Origin: Bacillus sp. AFS006103
GTDB taxonomy: Bacteria > Bacillota > Bacilli > Bacillales > Cytobacillaceae
Reading direction: 5' to 3'
DNA length: 64,000 nt
NCBI GenBank assembly: GCA_002559145.1
Contig: NTXX01000006.1
Span: 86,648-150,647 of the forward strand
The notes below the pieces were generated by a model, which ran no database searches, was not told the DNA's origin, and saw only the letters and a program-made list of their open reading frames with translations. Every line of letters starts with the position of its first letter. The first letter of the stretch is position 1. Shown piece by piece: positions 8,385 through 17,376 of this stretch. Both the position numbers and the translations under genes were made by a program.

Positions 8385-10114
8385 TAATCCTGCACCTCCT
8401 TGCCGACCTGCGATTGGTAGATTTCCTGATAAATACGGCATTCCTTCAACAAATCCTGATGTGTTCCCACTCCAACAAGCTCACCGCGGTCGAGGACAAC
8501 GATTTTATCAGCATCGATAATTGACGTGATCCGCTGTGCAATCAATAAACAAGTCAGCCCCTTGGCATAGGTCTTCAAACCTTCTTTGATTCTCGCCTCG
8601 GTGGCAACGTCAACGGCACTTGTACTATCATCTAAAATTAATATCTCCGGTTTTTTCACCAAGGCTCTGGCAATGGAAATCCGCTGCTTTTGCCCGCCGG
8701 AAAAATTAACGCCTCCCTGACCAATTCTTGTTTGATAGCCCTCAGGTGACGCCATGATAAAATCATGCGCCCCCGCAATCGTTGCAGCGGAAATCACTTC
8801 CGCATCCGAGGCATCTTCCATACCCCAGCGGATATTTTCCTCGATCGTTCCTGTGAATAAAATATTCTTCTGCGGTACCATCGCAATTTTCTCTCGTAAT
8901 TTTTTCGGACTAACCTGTTTACTATCGATTCCATCTACTTTAATCGTACCGCCCACCGTTTCATAGAAGCGGGGGATTAGTCCGACAAGCGTGCTTTTTC
9001 CCGACCCCGTCGAACCGATAATTCCAACGGTTTCACCTGGCATAATTGTTAGATTAATATTTTTTAAGATGGGCTCGCCTGTTGCTTGTTCATAAGTAAA
9101 CGAGACGTTTTCAAAGTCTATTCTGCCTTCTTCAATGAAATTTACTTTCTGATTCTCATCCGAAGAAAGGGAATCCTCTTGTAAAAATACTTCATCAATT
9201 CTTCCGGCCGAGGATTTTGCCCTGACAAACATATTAAAGACCATCGAGATCATCATCAGTGAAAATAAAATTTGTGTCATATAGTTGATAAAAGCAATGA
9301 TATGACCCACCTGAATAGAACCGCTATTCACTCCATAGCCGCCAATCCAAAGAACGACCACAATCCCAAGGTTGACGGTCAGCATTATTACAGGGCTAAA
9401 GGTTGCCATTAAGCGATTGGCGGAAATGGATTGATTTTTATAATCATTATTCACGATTGAAAACTTGCCAATCTCGGCATCAAAGCGATTAAACGCCTTA
9501 ACCACCCGGACACCTGATAAATACTCCCGCATCACACTGTTCACGCGGTCCAATGCCTTTTGGACACGAGAAAAGCGGGGAAAGCCTAGTCGCAAGTTAA
9601 AGATAATTAACAGGGCGACAATCGGGACCACAACCGCCAGGACAACCGAGAGCTGTAAGTTTAAGCGCATCGCCATAATTAAACCGCCCAGTGCCAAGAG
9701 CGGAGCTTTGACGAAGATCCGCATTAAGCCATTCACAAACACTTGAACTTGGGTGACATCATTCGTCAGCCTGGTCACAAGCGAGGCACGGTCAAATTTA
9801 TCGATATTTTTAAAAGAGAGCGTTTGGATCTTTTTAAATAAGTCAGACCGTAACTCCGTCCCAAAGCTTTGGGAAACAATACTGGCAACCACACTTCTCG
9901 TGGAAGCAGCTATCGCCCCGCATGCGGTAATAAGCAGCATCAAGCCGCCCATTTTCAGAACATAATGGATGTCCTTGTTTGCGACCCCTTCATCGATAAT
10001 TTTTGCCATAATCGTTGGCTGCATCAGGTCACTAACAGCCTCTATGGTAAGAAAAAAAACAGCGATGCAAAAAGACTTCCAATATTTCTTTATGTATTTT
10101 GATAAAAATGTCAT
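8384..10114 (-). CDS. heterodimeric ABC exporter, degenerate-Walker-B subunit
   Basis: Partner half-exporter, 576 aa, six membrane helices then an ATPase domain. Walker A GSTGSGKST, canonical signature FSGGQKQRISIARAL, but Walker B is ILILDDSTSAVD (Asp for the catalytic Glu) and the H-loop is IAQR (Gln for His). These changes are those of the TM287/YfiB-type subunit. Together with LSQGQ in the partner they give one hydrolytic and one degenerate ATP site. Start set at the ATG at 10114 behind GGGGTGA; the frame stays open 30 codons further upstream, but that part is atypical for the family. Confidence 0.88.
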   Translation of the reverse strand: MTFLSKYIKKYWKSFCIAVFFLTIEAVSDLMQPTIMAKIIDEGVANKDIHYVLKMGGLMLLITACGAIAASTRSVVASIVSQSFGTELRSDLFKKIQTLSFKNIDKFDRASLVTRLTNDVTQVQVFVNGLMRIFVKAPLLALGGLIMAMRLNLQLSVVLAVVVPIVALLIIFNLRLGFPRFSRVQKALDRVNSVMREYLSGVRVVKAFNRFDAEIGKFSIVNNDYKNQSISANRLMATFSPVIMLTVNLGIVVVLWIGGYGVNSGSIQVGHIIAFINYMTQILFSLMMISMVFNMFVRAKSSAGRIDEVFLQEDSLSSDENQKVNFIEEGRIDFENVSFTYEQATGEPILKNINLTIMPGETVGIIGSTGSGKSTLVGLIPRFYETVGGTIKVDGIDSKQVSPKKLREKIAMVPQKNILFTGTIEENIRWGMEDASDAEVISAATIAGAHDFIMASPEGYQTRIGQGGVNFSGGQKQRISIARALVKKPEILILDDSTSAVDVATEARIKEGLKTYAKGLTCLLIAQRITSIIDADKIVVLDRGELVGVGTHQDLLKECRIYQEIYQSQVGKEVQD

Positions 10115-10268
10115 CTTCTCACCCCGGCTTATCGGAAATCCTTCACTAGCAATATTATAAATTTTATGAAGAGGATTAAACAAATAATTGACCTTTTTTT
10201 CCAAGAAAATGAATTATTAGCCATAAAAAATGGCCCATTTCGAAAAATGGACCGTCAACAGTTTTATC

Positions 10269-10619
10269 CTATTTTTGAACTGGGCTGAACTCATGAACCC
10301 AAACACGCATTTGCGGCAGCCATGGCATACCCGGATGAATACTTAAAATGGATTGCTTGTATTCTTCAACTGACTCGAAGCCCTCGCGGCGTGCATCGTC
10401 ATCCGTTAATTCGCCTAATGACTGGGAGTAGACACGATCGACCACGAAGTCACGGCCTTCTAGTGTCATGATTTCACCTGGGTCGGCATATCGGCCATTA
10501 CGGCGTGTCGCTGTTTTTTCACCCGCAAGTACCTTCTTTACATCTTCTTCCACGGTTACTAAACGTTCAACTGAACAAGTTTTTTCCGGTAGGGCATTGT
10601 TTTCATTTACTGTAGTCAT
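10269..10619 (-). CDS. ASCH domain-containing protein
   Basis: Small soluble protein, 116 aa. The segment VKKVLAGEKTATRRNGRY followed by a small beta-barrel-like stretch (EIMTLEGRDFVVDRVYSQSLGEL) and TDDDARREGFESVEEYKQS is the typical ASCH pattern. ASCH proteins have a PUA-like fold and are thought to bind RNA or modified nucleotides; some are amidohydrolases. It has its own ribosome site (AGGAGG) and no obvious operon partner. The biological role is unknown. Confidence 0.75.
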   Translation of the reverse strand: MTTVNENNALPEKTCSVERLVTVEEDVKKVLAGEKTATRRNGRYADPGEIMTLEGRDFVVDRVYSQSLGELTDDDARREGFESVEEYKQSILSIHPGMPWLPQMRVWVHEFSPVQK

Positions 10620-10694
10620 ATTTTCTCCTCCTTTTTACAATTCATTTATCTATATTAACACTATCACTATGGTTTATTCCATTTTTAAACAATT

Positions 10695-12410
10695 TTAACT
10701 TACCTGTCCGCCTTTATCATGATATTTAATGATTCCTTCCGCTGCGCGAAAAGCCAAGGCACCTACGGTATCGGTCGGATTATAGCCAGAATTATGCGGA
10801 AATGCGGATGCACCCACCACGAACAAATTATCTACATCCCACATTTGCAAATAATTATTTACAGCCGACGTCGACGGGTCATTCCCCATAATGACACCGC
10901 CGGTATTGTGGGTGGATTGATAGGTAGTGATATCATATGGACCTAAATCCTTCATCGTATCGATGTGATCTGCTCCCATTTCTTTCAGGATGCCTTCACA
11001 TTTGGAGGCAAGGAACTTTGCCAATTGCTGATCTTGTTTTTCGAAATCAAAAGTAATTCGGATTAATGGGTCGCCGTACGCATCTTTATAGCTGGGATCT
11101 AGATCGAGAAAATGGTGTTTAAAAGGCATCGAGGAACCTTGGGCACCTACGGATAGAAAGCGATTCGCATATTTAACCGATTTTTCCTTGAACTCCTTCC
11201 CCCAAGTTGGTTTGCCTCCAGGAACAGGGTTATTTTGAATCGGCCTCATGCCTGTCTGGCTAAGCGAAACCATACCGCCATGGATAAAATCCACTTTAGA
11301 GTGGTCAAAATTATCACCATTATAGTCATCCAACACCATGCCCAGCGAACCAGCACCCGCAAACGTATTAAACTCTTTATCCTCGAAAAAGCCGACAGCA
11401 TTTCCCTTGATCACTTGATAGGCATAATTTTTCCCAATGACGCCTTTACCCGATTGTGGATCATATGGTTTACCCACATTTGACATTAATAAGAGGCGAA
11501 TATTATTGAAAACATAACTGGTTAGGACGACAATATCCGCCGGCTGTTCTATATCCTCACCTGTGGTTACATCTGTGTACATAACCCCTGTAACCTTATT
11601 TCCGTTCTTTAAAATTCTTCTCACATTGGAATGGGTTCTGATTTCAAAATTGCCCGTTTTATTAGCAACAGGAATCACAGTTACCACCGGATCTGCTTTT
11701 GCTCCATATTCACAGCCAAAGCGTTCGCAGTATCCACAATATTGACAGGCCGCTCTTTTGATTCCGTCTGGATTTGTATAGGATTCAGAAAGATTTGCAG
11801 ACGGCATCATATAGGGATGGAGTTTCAATTTTTTTGTGGCCTCCTCGAACATTTGCAATGGAGGCGACTTTTTCATCGGCGGCGTTGGATAATCACTTGA
11901 ACGTTTCCCTGCAAGCGGATTTTTTTCTCCTGAAATCCCCGTTAGTTTTTCAAATTTATCATAATAGGGCTCGATTTGATCATAGGTCATTCCCCAATCT
12001 TGAATCGTCATCCCAGCAGGAATTTTATTTTTCCCATACCTTTCCACAGTCTTACTATAGATTTCAAAATCGTATGGTAGAAATCGAAAGGTTTGCCCAT
12101 TCCAATGGACACCGGAACCCCCTAATCCATCTCCAAGCAGAAATGAGCCATATTGCCGCATCGGCAGTGCACGGATTCTCTCATTTCCACGGAAAGTAAT
12201 CGTTTCTTTTGACAGATCTTGCATCATTCCATAGCGTAATGCATACCGCAGTTCATCATGAACCATAAAGTAATCTTCCGTTTTTCTTTCCTTGCCTCTT
12301 TCCAAACCGACTACTTTCAGTCCTTTTTTGGTCAGTTCAGAGGCGATAATTCCTCCTGCCCAGCCGACTCCAATAATCACTACATCCACTTTCGGTAATT
12401 TCCTTGCCAT
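10695..12410 (-). CDS. GMC-family FAD oxidoreductase (gluconate 2-dehydrogenase large-subunit type)
   Basis: FAD-dependent dehydrogenase, 571 aa from the ATG at 12410 (AGGTGG just upstream). N-terminal Rossmann motif VIIGVGWAGGIIASELTKKG; C-terminal GMC half with NTGGVIMGND and FPHNSGYNPTDTV, which holds the active-site region. A Cys cluster ACQYCGYCERFGC near residue 225 (C-x2-C-x2-C-x4-C) could hold an iron-sulfur centre as in some membrane sugar dehydrogenases. The gene follows the subunit-3 gene by 18 bp, so the two form a complex. No cytochrome c subunit is nearby, so the electron acceptor is uncertain, as is the substrate (gluconate, sugar or alcohol). Confidence 0.82.
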   Translation of the reverse strand: MARKLPKVDVVIIGVGWAGGIIASELTKKGLKVVGLERGKERKTEDYFMVHDELRYALRYGMMQDLSKETITFRGNERIRALPMRQYGSFLLGDGLGGSGVHWNGQTFRFLPYDFEIYSKTVERYGKNKIPAGMTIQDWGMTYDQIEPYYDKFEKLTGISGEKNPLAGKRSSDYPTPPMKKSPPLQMFEEATKKLKLHPYMMPSANLSESYTNPDGIKRAACQYCGYCERFGCEYGAKADPVVTVIPVANKTGNFEIRTHSNVRRILKNGNKVTGVMYTDVTTGEDIEQPADIVVLTSYVFNNIRLLLMSNVGKPYDPQSGKGVIGKNYAYQVIKGNAVGFFEDKEFNTFAGAGSLGMVLDDYNGDNFDHSKVDFIHGGMVSLSQTGMRPIQNNPVPGGKPTWGKEFKEKSVKYANRFLSVGAQGSSMPFKHHFLDLDPSYKDAYGDPLIRITFDFEKQDQQLAKFLASKCEGILKEMGADHIDTMKDLGPYDITTYQSTHNTGGVIMGNDPSTSAVNNYLQMWDVDNLFVVGASAFPHNSGYNPTDTVGALAFRAAEGIIKYHDKGGQVS

Positions 12411-12428
12411 CGTTTCCACCTGCCCTTT

Positions 12429-13166
12429 TTAGTGATTTAGATGATTTTTTAAACTTTGTGGATTTATTTTCTTAAAATCTTTATCGATAATGTCCGTGTA
12501 AGCCATTTGGCTACCTGGATAGTTTCGCATTTTCCAGCCGTCCATATTTCTATTCCCTCCATATAATGGATCGCTGTAGGCTCCTTCGAGTGTAGCGCTT
12601 CTAAGCATCTGAAAAAAGCCACTTGGAGAGATGGTCGTTAAGTTCACCCTATCTTCTTCAAAATCGCGAAGAATGGCATCCTGCTCTTCTTCTTTTAGCT
12701 CAGTGAATTTTTTCTTATGGACTGTCATACTGTGATTTTGAAGTTCTCTTAGGCCAATATCAAAGATATCGCGACGCCTTAATCTGCCTTGGTAGCCTTG
12801 AACTTTTTCCCCTTTGAAAAATGGAGCCTGCATATACTCCCTTGCATTAAAGCCCCAATCACCAGCAAGTTGATGGTCAATAAAAAAAGCGACCCCGAGG
12901 GCCTTTGCACCTGGCCCAGACTCTTCCTCTGGAAAAATTCGTTCGGTTGCTGCTTCGGTCAGCTGAAACTGTTCAGGTGTAAAATACATCAATGCCTGAT
13001 TAAAGTTTTCTGACTTTGTAGCTGGTGTTACCTTTTCTTCTTTTTTACGTGGGAGGAGACTGCCCAATATCCCTCCAACAGCCAGCCCGCCAACAGTGAA
13101 ACCCGTATTACGAATAAATTTCCTTCTCGATAATGATTCTGGATTTTCTTTATTTTCTTCAGCCAT
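12429..13166 (-). CDS. gluconate 2-dehydrogenase subunit 3 family protein (Tat substrate)
   Basis: Small subunit that accompanies GMC-type dehydrogenases, 245 aa. A twin-arginine signal is clear: SRRKFIRNTGF then a hydrophobic stretch GGLAVGGILGSLL. The complex is therefore probably exported folded, with the FAD subunit carried along. The middle part (FTPEQFQLTEAATERIFPEE ... AKALGVAFFIDHQLAGDWG) is the usual subunit-3 pattern. Start set at the ATG at 13166 behind GGAGGT; the frame is open eight codons further up but without a ribosome site. First gene of a two-gene operon, divergent from the lipoprotein gene. Confidence 0.85.
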   Translation of the reverse strand: MAEENKENPESLSRRKFIRNTGFTVGGLAVGGILGSLLPRKKEEKVTPATKSENFNQALMYFTPEQFQLTEAATERIFPEEESGPGAKALGVAFFIDHQLAGDWGFNAREYMQAPFFKGEKVQGYQGRLRRRDIFDIGLRELQNHSMTVHKKKFTELKEEEQDAILRDFEEDRVNLTTISPSGFFQMLRSATLEGAYSDPLYGGNRNMDGWKMRNYPGSQMAYTDIIDKDFKKINPQSLKNHLNH

Positions 13167-13290
13167 ACTTGTACCTCCAATTTTCGACATTATTTCCCAT
13201 AATCTTTATATTTCTCATATATTCCGAAATCATCCATTCATAATTAGAAAAGATTGGGGAAAAATACATTTAAAAAAAGGAGGCTGTTTT

Positions 13291-14001
13291 ATGTTTAAAC
13301 GAAAATGGAAAATCTGGGGACTCCCGATAGCTGCCTTATTAGTGCTGTCAGCATGTTCGGGCCAGCAAAGCATGAAAGGAAATGAGGTCGGAGCAGCAGA
13401 AAACGTTGACTATCATGATCCATCGGTTAATAAAAAGGGAAATGGAAACGTCCATGGACATAAGAATAGTGTAAATGTCATCCCAAGTGTGGACAGAGCG
13501 AAGAAAAAAACAACGAACCGGTCTGGTCAAACAACCAGCGGGGTTGGAACGAATGTCTATAGCCTGATTGGCAGTTCAGGGCTTCATGATGGCGGGATTT
13601 CCTCTCATTTAGAATCACGATTATCGGGTGAGGGGATTCCAGGTATCAAGGTATTTGTACTAGATGACACGATTATTTTGGCCCGTGCAAAACCGGAAGT
13701 GACCTCGACTCGTTACGATGAGCTTCAAAATAAGGTGTTAAAAAACACGTCTGGTTCCTCAGGAAAGGGAAACCTTGACGGAGTTGATCCAGAGAAGCTG
13801 AATAATGACGATAATTTAGATCGAGCCAAAGAGTTGATGGATAAAGCCTTTAACGGACATGTACAAATCTTAACGGTCACAAACCCAAAAGCATTACCGC
13901 TCATTGATGGAATCAAGGCAAATATTAAGTCGAAAACTCCTACCTATAGCAAGCTTTCAAGTGATATCAATACCCTTATTAAAATGACGCGCGAAAAATA
14001 A
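13291..14001 (+). CDS. YhcN/YlaJ-like lipoprotein
   Basis: Secreted lipoprotein, 236 aa: signal peptide with lipobox VLSACS (Cys near residue 22), followed by a low-complexity, Gly/Asn/Lys-rich linker. The C-terminal half (HLESRLSGEGIPGIKVFVLDDTIILAR ... HVQILTVTNPKALPLIDGI) resembles the sporulation lipoprotein YhcN/YlaJ family, which assembles in the spore coat or membrane. Start at the ATG behind AAAGGAGG; the upstream open frame overlaps the divergent gene and is not used. The family call is from the alternating hydrophobic pattern only, so function stays tentative. Confidence 0.6.
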   Translation: MFKRKWKIWGLPIAALLVLSACSGQQSMKGNEVGAAENVDYHDPSVNKKGNGNVHGHKNSVNVIPSVDRAKKKTTNRSGQTTSGVGTNVYSLIGSSGLHDGGISSHLESRLSGEGIPGIKVFVLDDTIILARAKPEVTSTRYDELQNKVLKNTSGSSGKGNLDGVDPEKLNNDDNLDRAKELMDKAFNGHVQILTVTNPKALPLIDGIKANIKSKTPTYSKLSSDINTLIKMTREK

Positions 14002-14015
14002 CAGTCGAAATGAAA

Positions 14016-14042
14016 AGGCCTGACAAAAGTCAGGCCTCCTTT
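14016..14042. terminator. bidirectional terminator
   Basis: AGGCCTGAC-AAAA-GTCAGGCCT with flanking A and T runs, between the converging lipoprotein and ABC-2 permease genes. Confidence 0.85.
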
Positions 14043-14842
14043 TATGCATTTAAATCCTTCCTTTTATAAAAACGGAAGGTTACTACCAGGAGTACGGCAA
14101 TTAGTATCACGGATAGGACGATGAAAATACCTTCGAGCCCACCGCCAAACATTACATTTTTTGCATCGAAATATTTGAACGGAGTGAAATATTTCATCCC
14201 TTCAATCTTCTCGTTCAAATCGATGGCAATCGATAACATATACGTAAGGAGAAGGACACCCGTCGCTAGAGACGGAGCTGTTTTCGGTTTTCTTTTTACC
14301 GCAGCAAGGGCGCTGCCAATGACCAGGAACAAGACTTGTAAAATAAACATGCCCGCCATGGTAAGGGCAATATCACCGTTAACGGCTTCACCAGAGCTGT
14401 TATATTTCCCAACCAAAATAATCAACGACCCCCAGGTGACAAGATTGAAGATGATGATATTTGTAAAAGCAGCCAATAATTTTGCACTAATAATCGTATT
14501 TCTGGAAATGGGTTTGACAAAAAGAAACTCCGCTGTTTTGTCTCGCTCTTCCTTAGCAATAATTGATGCCCCGAGCATGGCTGCATGGATTGTCGCCATT
14601 AACAACAAATAGATATACAGCATGGAATAATAACCGCTAATCTTCGATAAATCGACGACACCGAAACCCATGATGGCCTTCATTGATTTTGGCAGATCGC
14701 CAATCAAATCATTGATTGATTGGCCCGATGAGGAATAGGCCTCATATTTAGCCATTCCCGATGCTACCATTAGGAAAACACCAATGCTCCAAAATATGAT
14801 CGACTTACGATAAGATCTTAATTCTCTTAAAAATACATTCAT
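14042..14842 (-). CDS. ABC-2 type transporter permease (second)
   Basis: Membrane subunit of an ABC-2 exporter, 266 aa with six predicted helices. The N-terminal MNVFLRELRSYRKSIIFWS and the intracellular motif EERDKTAEFLFVKPISRNTI are closely similar to those of the preceding permease, so the two are paralogues that probably form a heterodimeric pore. Start set at the ATG at 14842 behind GGAGGGG. Last gene of the TetR-ATPase-permease-permease operon; the stop adjoins a bidirectional terminator. Confidence 0.82.
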   Translation of the reverse strand: MNVFLRELRSYRKSIIFWSIGVFLMVASGMAKYEAYSSSGQSINDLIGDLPKSMKAIMGFGVVDLSKISGYYSMLYIYLLLMATIHAAMLGASIIAKEERDKTAEFLFVKPISRNTIISAKLLAAFTNIIIFNLVTWGSLIILVGKYNSSGEAVNGDIALTMAGMFILQVLFLVIGSALAAVKRKPKTAPSLATGVLLLTYMLSIAIDLNEKIEGMKYFTPFKYFDAKNVMFGGGLEGIFIVLSVILIAVLLVVTFRFYKRKDLNA

Positions 14843-14865
14843 GACCAAACCCCTCCATTTCACAG

Positions 14866-15660
14866 CTATACAGCGTGGATATCCTTTTTTAGATAAACAA
14901 AATAACTCGCTGTGATGGCTAGAATAATAATGACTGCCCCGACAATCAAAAAGGATGCTTCATAGCCAGCATGTTTGATGATATAGGCGGTGTCGAAATA
15001 CTTAAACGGCGAGATATAGCGTTTTCCTTCTTCACCCGTTGTGCTACTAAACATCCCCAGAAAATAGAACGCAAAGACAGTGGTTAAGGAGACGGTCAAT
15101 ACCGACTTAATCTTTGGTACGATCACCGAAATCATTATCCCTAAAGCAAGGAAAATCAGTTGAATAAAAAACATCGTGAGTGAAAGCATGATTAGCACTT
15201 TAAGGCTAAAATCAGCTGTCTTCACTTGAAAGGTGATCAGAATTGTTACAGTCAGGTAAACGATATTTGTCATCACAATCGACACAAAGGCCGCCATTAA
15301 TTTGGATGTTAACACTGTTGATCTGGTCACAGGCTTGGTTAACAGAAAATCAGCTGTTTTTTCACGGACTTCCTTACTGACAATGCTTGTGCCAAGATTC
15401 ATCCCCTGAATCGCACCGCACAATGTAATAAAGGATAACGGGAAGCAATAGAAGCCGAGAATCGTAAAGAATCCAAGATTAAACCCGATCGCATTCCGGA
15501 TGGCCTCTGGATAACCCTCCATGATTTTTTGGAAACTCTCCGCATCCTTCGCAAAGGCTGGATAAAAGGACATAAATAGTGCAATTATTAACACTAACGA
15601 TACAGACCAAATAATCGTCGACTTCCGATAAGCCTTCCATTCATGAAAAAAGATATTCAT
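14866..15660 (-). CDS. ABC-2 type transporter permease (first)
   Basis: Paralogue of the following permease, 264 aa with six predicted helices. It starts MNIFFHEWKAYRKSTIIWSV and has the intracellular motif EVREKTADFLLTKPVTRSTV. The ribosome site is AAGGAGG. It follows the ATPase gene by six bases, so the genes are co-transcribed. Substrate unknown; such systems export drugs, bacteriocins or lipids. The TetR control suggests a response to a toxic small molecule. Confidence 0.82.
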   Translation of the reverse strand: MNIFFHEWKAYRKSTIIWSVSLVLIIALFMSFYPAFAKDAESFQKIMEGYPEAIRNAIGFNLGFFTILGFYCFPLSFITLCGAIQGMNLGTSIVSKEVREKTADFLLTKPVTRSTVLTSKLMAAFVSIVMTNIVYLTVTILITFQVKTADFSLKVLIMLSLTMFFIQLIFLALGIMISVIVPKIKSVLTVSLTTVFAFYFLGMFSSTTGEEGKRYISPFKYFDTAYIIKHAGYEASFLIVGAVIIILAITASYFVYLKKDIHAV

Positions 15661-15666
15661 AGCTTC

Positions 15667-16551
15667 CTAGGCCTCCTTTTCGTAATAATGCAAAAAGATC
15701 TCCTCAAGGTCTGGCTCTTCAATCCATAGATTCACAAGTTCAATGTCTGCTAGTTTTTTCATGATGGTATTGATGTTTCCTCTAAATAAAAAGCTCGTGA
15801 TGTTTTCTTTGATTTCTACGTTATTGACGCCGCTCATGTTGAAGTAATTCGGATCAAGCGGTGTTTTCGTTTCCACTTTAAACTTCTTATAGTTGCTTTC
15901 TTTTAAAGTACTAATCTTTTCCACTGTAACAATCTTACCTTCTTTAATGATGGCGACCCTGTTACATAAGCGTTGCACCTCGCTAAGGATGTGCGACGAA
16001 AAGAGAATGGTTGCCCCCTTTTTGTTCTCTTCTTCTAACAGTTCAAAGAACTTTTGCTGCATCAGCGGGTCGAGGCCGCTGGTTGGTTCGTCTAGAATAA
16101 TCAGCTTGGGTTGATGGAGCAGTCCTTGAACGATCCCAACCTTCTTTTTATTTCCCAAGGAAAGGTCATCGATTTTTTTATTCAGGTCAAGGTCCATAAT
16201 TTCAGCCAATTCTTTGATTCGTTTACTGCAATCCTTTTTATAAAAACTAGCAGAATATTTTAATAGGTCCTTCACCTTCATATTGTCATAGTAAAAAACT
16301 TCTGAAGGCAAATAACCGATTTCCTTTTTAATTTCGGGTGCGAATTGAACACAGTCTTTCCCAAAAATGGTTGCACTGCCGCTGGTAGGGTAGATGAGCG
16401 ATAAAAGTGTTCGGATGGTTGTTGATTTACCGGCGCCATTTGGTCCAATGAAGCCAAAAATTTCGCCTTCCTCGACATGAAAGCTGATGTCCGTGATTCC
16501 TCTTGATTTGCCATACATTTTTGTAAGGTTGTTAATTTCAATCACATTCAT
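15667..16551 (-). CDS. ABC transporter ATP-binding protein
   Basis: ATPase of the ABC-2 exporter, 294 aa. Walker A GPNGAGKSTTIRTLLSLIYP near residue 36, signature variant LSLGNKKKVGIVQGLL near 130, Walker B LIILDEPTSGLDPLMQ near 150, H-loop FSSHIL. The signature reads SLGNKK, a common variant in this CcmA-like subfamily. A C-terminal accessory domain of about 80 aa follows. It lies 13 bp after the regulator gene and 6 bp before the first permease. Confidence 0.88.
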   Translation of the reverse strand: MNVIEINNLTKMYGKSRGITDISFHVEEGEIFGFIGPNGAGKSTTIRTLLSLIYPTSGSATIFGKDCVQFAPEIKKEIGYLPSEVFYYDNMKVKDLLKYSASFYKKDCSKRIKELAEIMDLDLNKKIDDLSLGNKKKVGIVQGLLHQPKLIILDEPTSGLDPLMQQKFFELLEEENKKGATILFSSHILSEVQRLCNRVAIIKEGKIVTVEKISTLKESNYKKFKVETKTPLDPNYFNMSGVNNVEIKENITSFLFRGNINTIMKKLADIELVNLWIEEPDLEEIFLHYYEKEA

Positions 16552-16564
16552 CGTAAGATCCCCC

Positions 16565-17188
16565 TTATTTATAAAAAACTCTCGTTAAGATTTGAAAGTA
16601 TTCCTCTGCTTCCCTCTGGATTGTTAGATAATCAATCTCATGGGTTGGTGACAACTTTGCCTGTGCTAATGCCTCATCACTTATTTTTTCAAACGTCCAG
16701 CTAATGATCTTTAAGATTTTGGTGAGATCTACATCATCCCTAAATTTTGTATAATCAATGCCTTCATACGCTTTTTCAATATTGATATGAGTAATTTCCG
16801 TTTTCTTTTTATCAAACTCAACCTTTATTTCCGCGGATTCCTCCAAAAATACCTCTTGAATAAATTTAAAGATATCCGGATAGGTAGCAAGCATTTCTAC
16901 TTTAATTCCGATGGCCTGCCTCATTCGCATGAAAAAGTCAGTCTCTTGGAAGTTAATTTTTTTGTAAAATTCATCGATAACGATTTCGTAGCAATAATCA
17001 AAGACAAATAAGAACAACTGCTTCTTGTTCTGAAAATAATGGAACAGCAATCCCTTAGAGATTTCAGCCTCTTTGACAATTTCATTGGTTGAGGCACGGT
17101 CATATCCTTTCTCAGCAAATTCCTTTATGGCGGCATTTATAATTCGATCTTGTTTTTCTTTATCTAAGTTGAGGAATTTTGAAAACAT
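16565..17188 (-). CDS. TetR family transcriptional regulator
   Basis: Repressor-type protein, 207 aa from the ATG at 17188 (AAGGAGG 11 bp upstream). The N-terminal helix-turn-helix reads IINAAIKEFAEKGYDRASTN followed by EIVKEAEISKGLLFHYFQNK, standard TetR. The C-terminal ligand domain is not informative. The gene is first in an operon with the ABC-2 exporter. Two palindromes in its own promoter region suggest autoregulation and ligand-induced export. The frame is open 25 codons upstream of the start, but that segment is the operator region. Confidence 0.88.
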   Translation of the reverse strand: MFSKFLNLDKEKQDRIINAAIKEFAEKGYDRASTNEIVKEAEISKGLLFHYFQNKKQLFLFVFDYCYEIVIDEFYKKINFQETDFFMRMRQAIGIKVEMLATYPDIFKFIQEVFLEESAEIKVEFDKKKTEITHINIEKAYEGIDYTKFRDDVDLTKILKIISWTFEKISDEALAQAKLSPTHEIDYLTIQREAEEYFQILTRVFYK

Positions 17189-17213
17189 TGTTGCGGTCCT
17201 CCTTTTCCACCCA

Positions 17214-17263
17214 TTGACCACATCAGTCAACCATAGTGTACTCCCGTTGACCCCCCCGGTCAA
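17214..17263 (-). promoter_or_regulatory. TetR operator pair and promoter
   Basis: Two copies of TTGAC-N7-GTCAA (17214-17230 and 17247-17263), centres 33 bp apart, about three helical turns. On the minus strand a promoter TTGACC-17 bp-TACACT has its -35 inside the upstream operator, and the second operator starts four bases after the -10. Binding at either copy would block polymerase. A further half site GGTCAA lies at 17268-17273. Confidence 0.75.
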
Positions 17264-17376
17264 TAGCGGTCAAGCTATATTTTTTACAAAATTATGAAAT
17301 GATTGTTTGTTGTATAGTATGGCATATCGGGGTGTGCTAAGATGCAAGTTGCAGGTTTATTTTACGGAGGTGATTG

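Noticed and set aside
8384..8441. Upstream extension of the second ABC exporter gene
   Set aside because: The extra 19 residues overlap the partner gene, and the ATG at 8384 has AAGGAGGTG at ideal distance.
10233..10249. Terminator between the ABC exporter and ASCH genes
   Set aside because: Only a short CCATTT/AAATGG hairpin without a convincing T-run.
17189..17263. N-terminal extension of the TetR protein
   Set aside because: It would translate the operator and promoter region, and AAGGAGG precedes the ATG at 17188.
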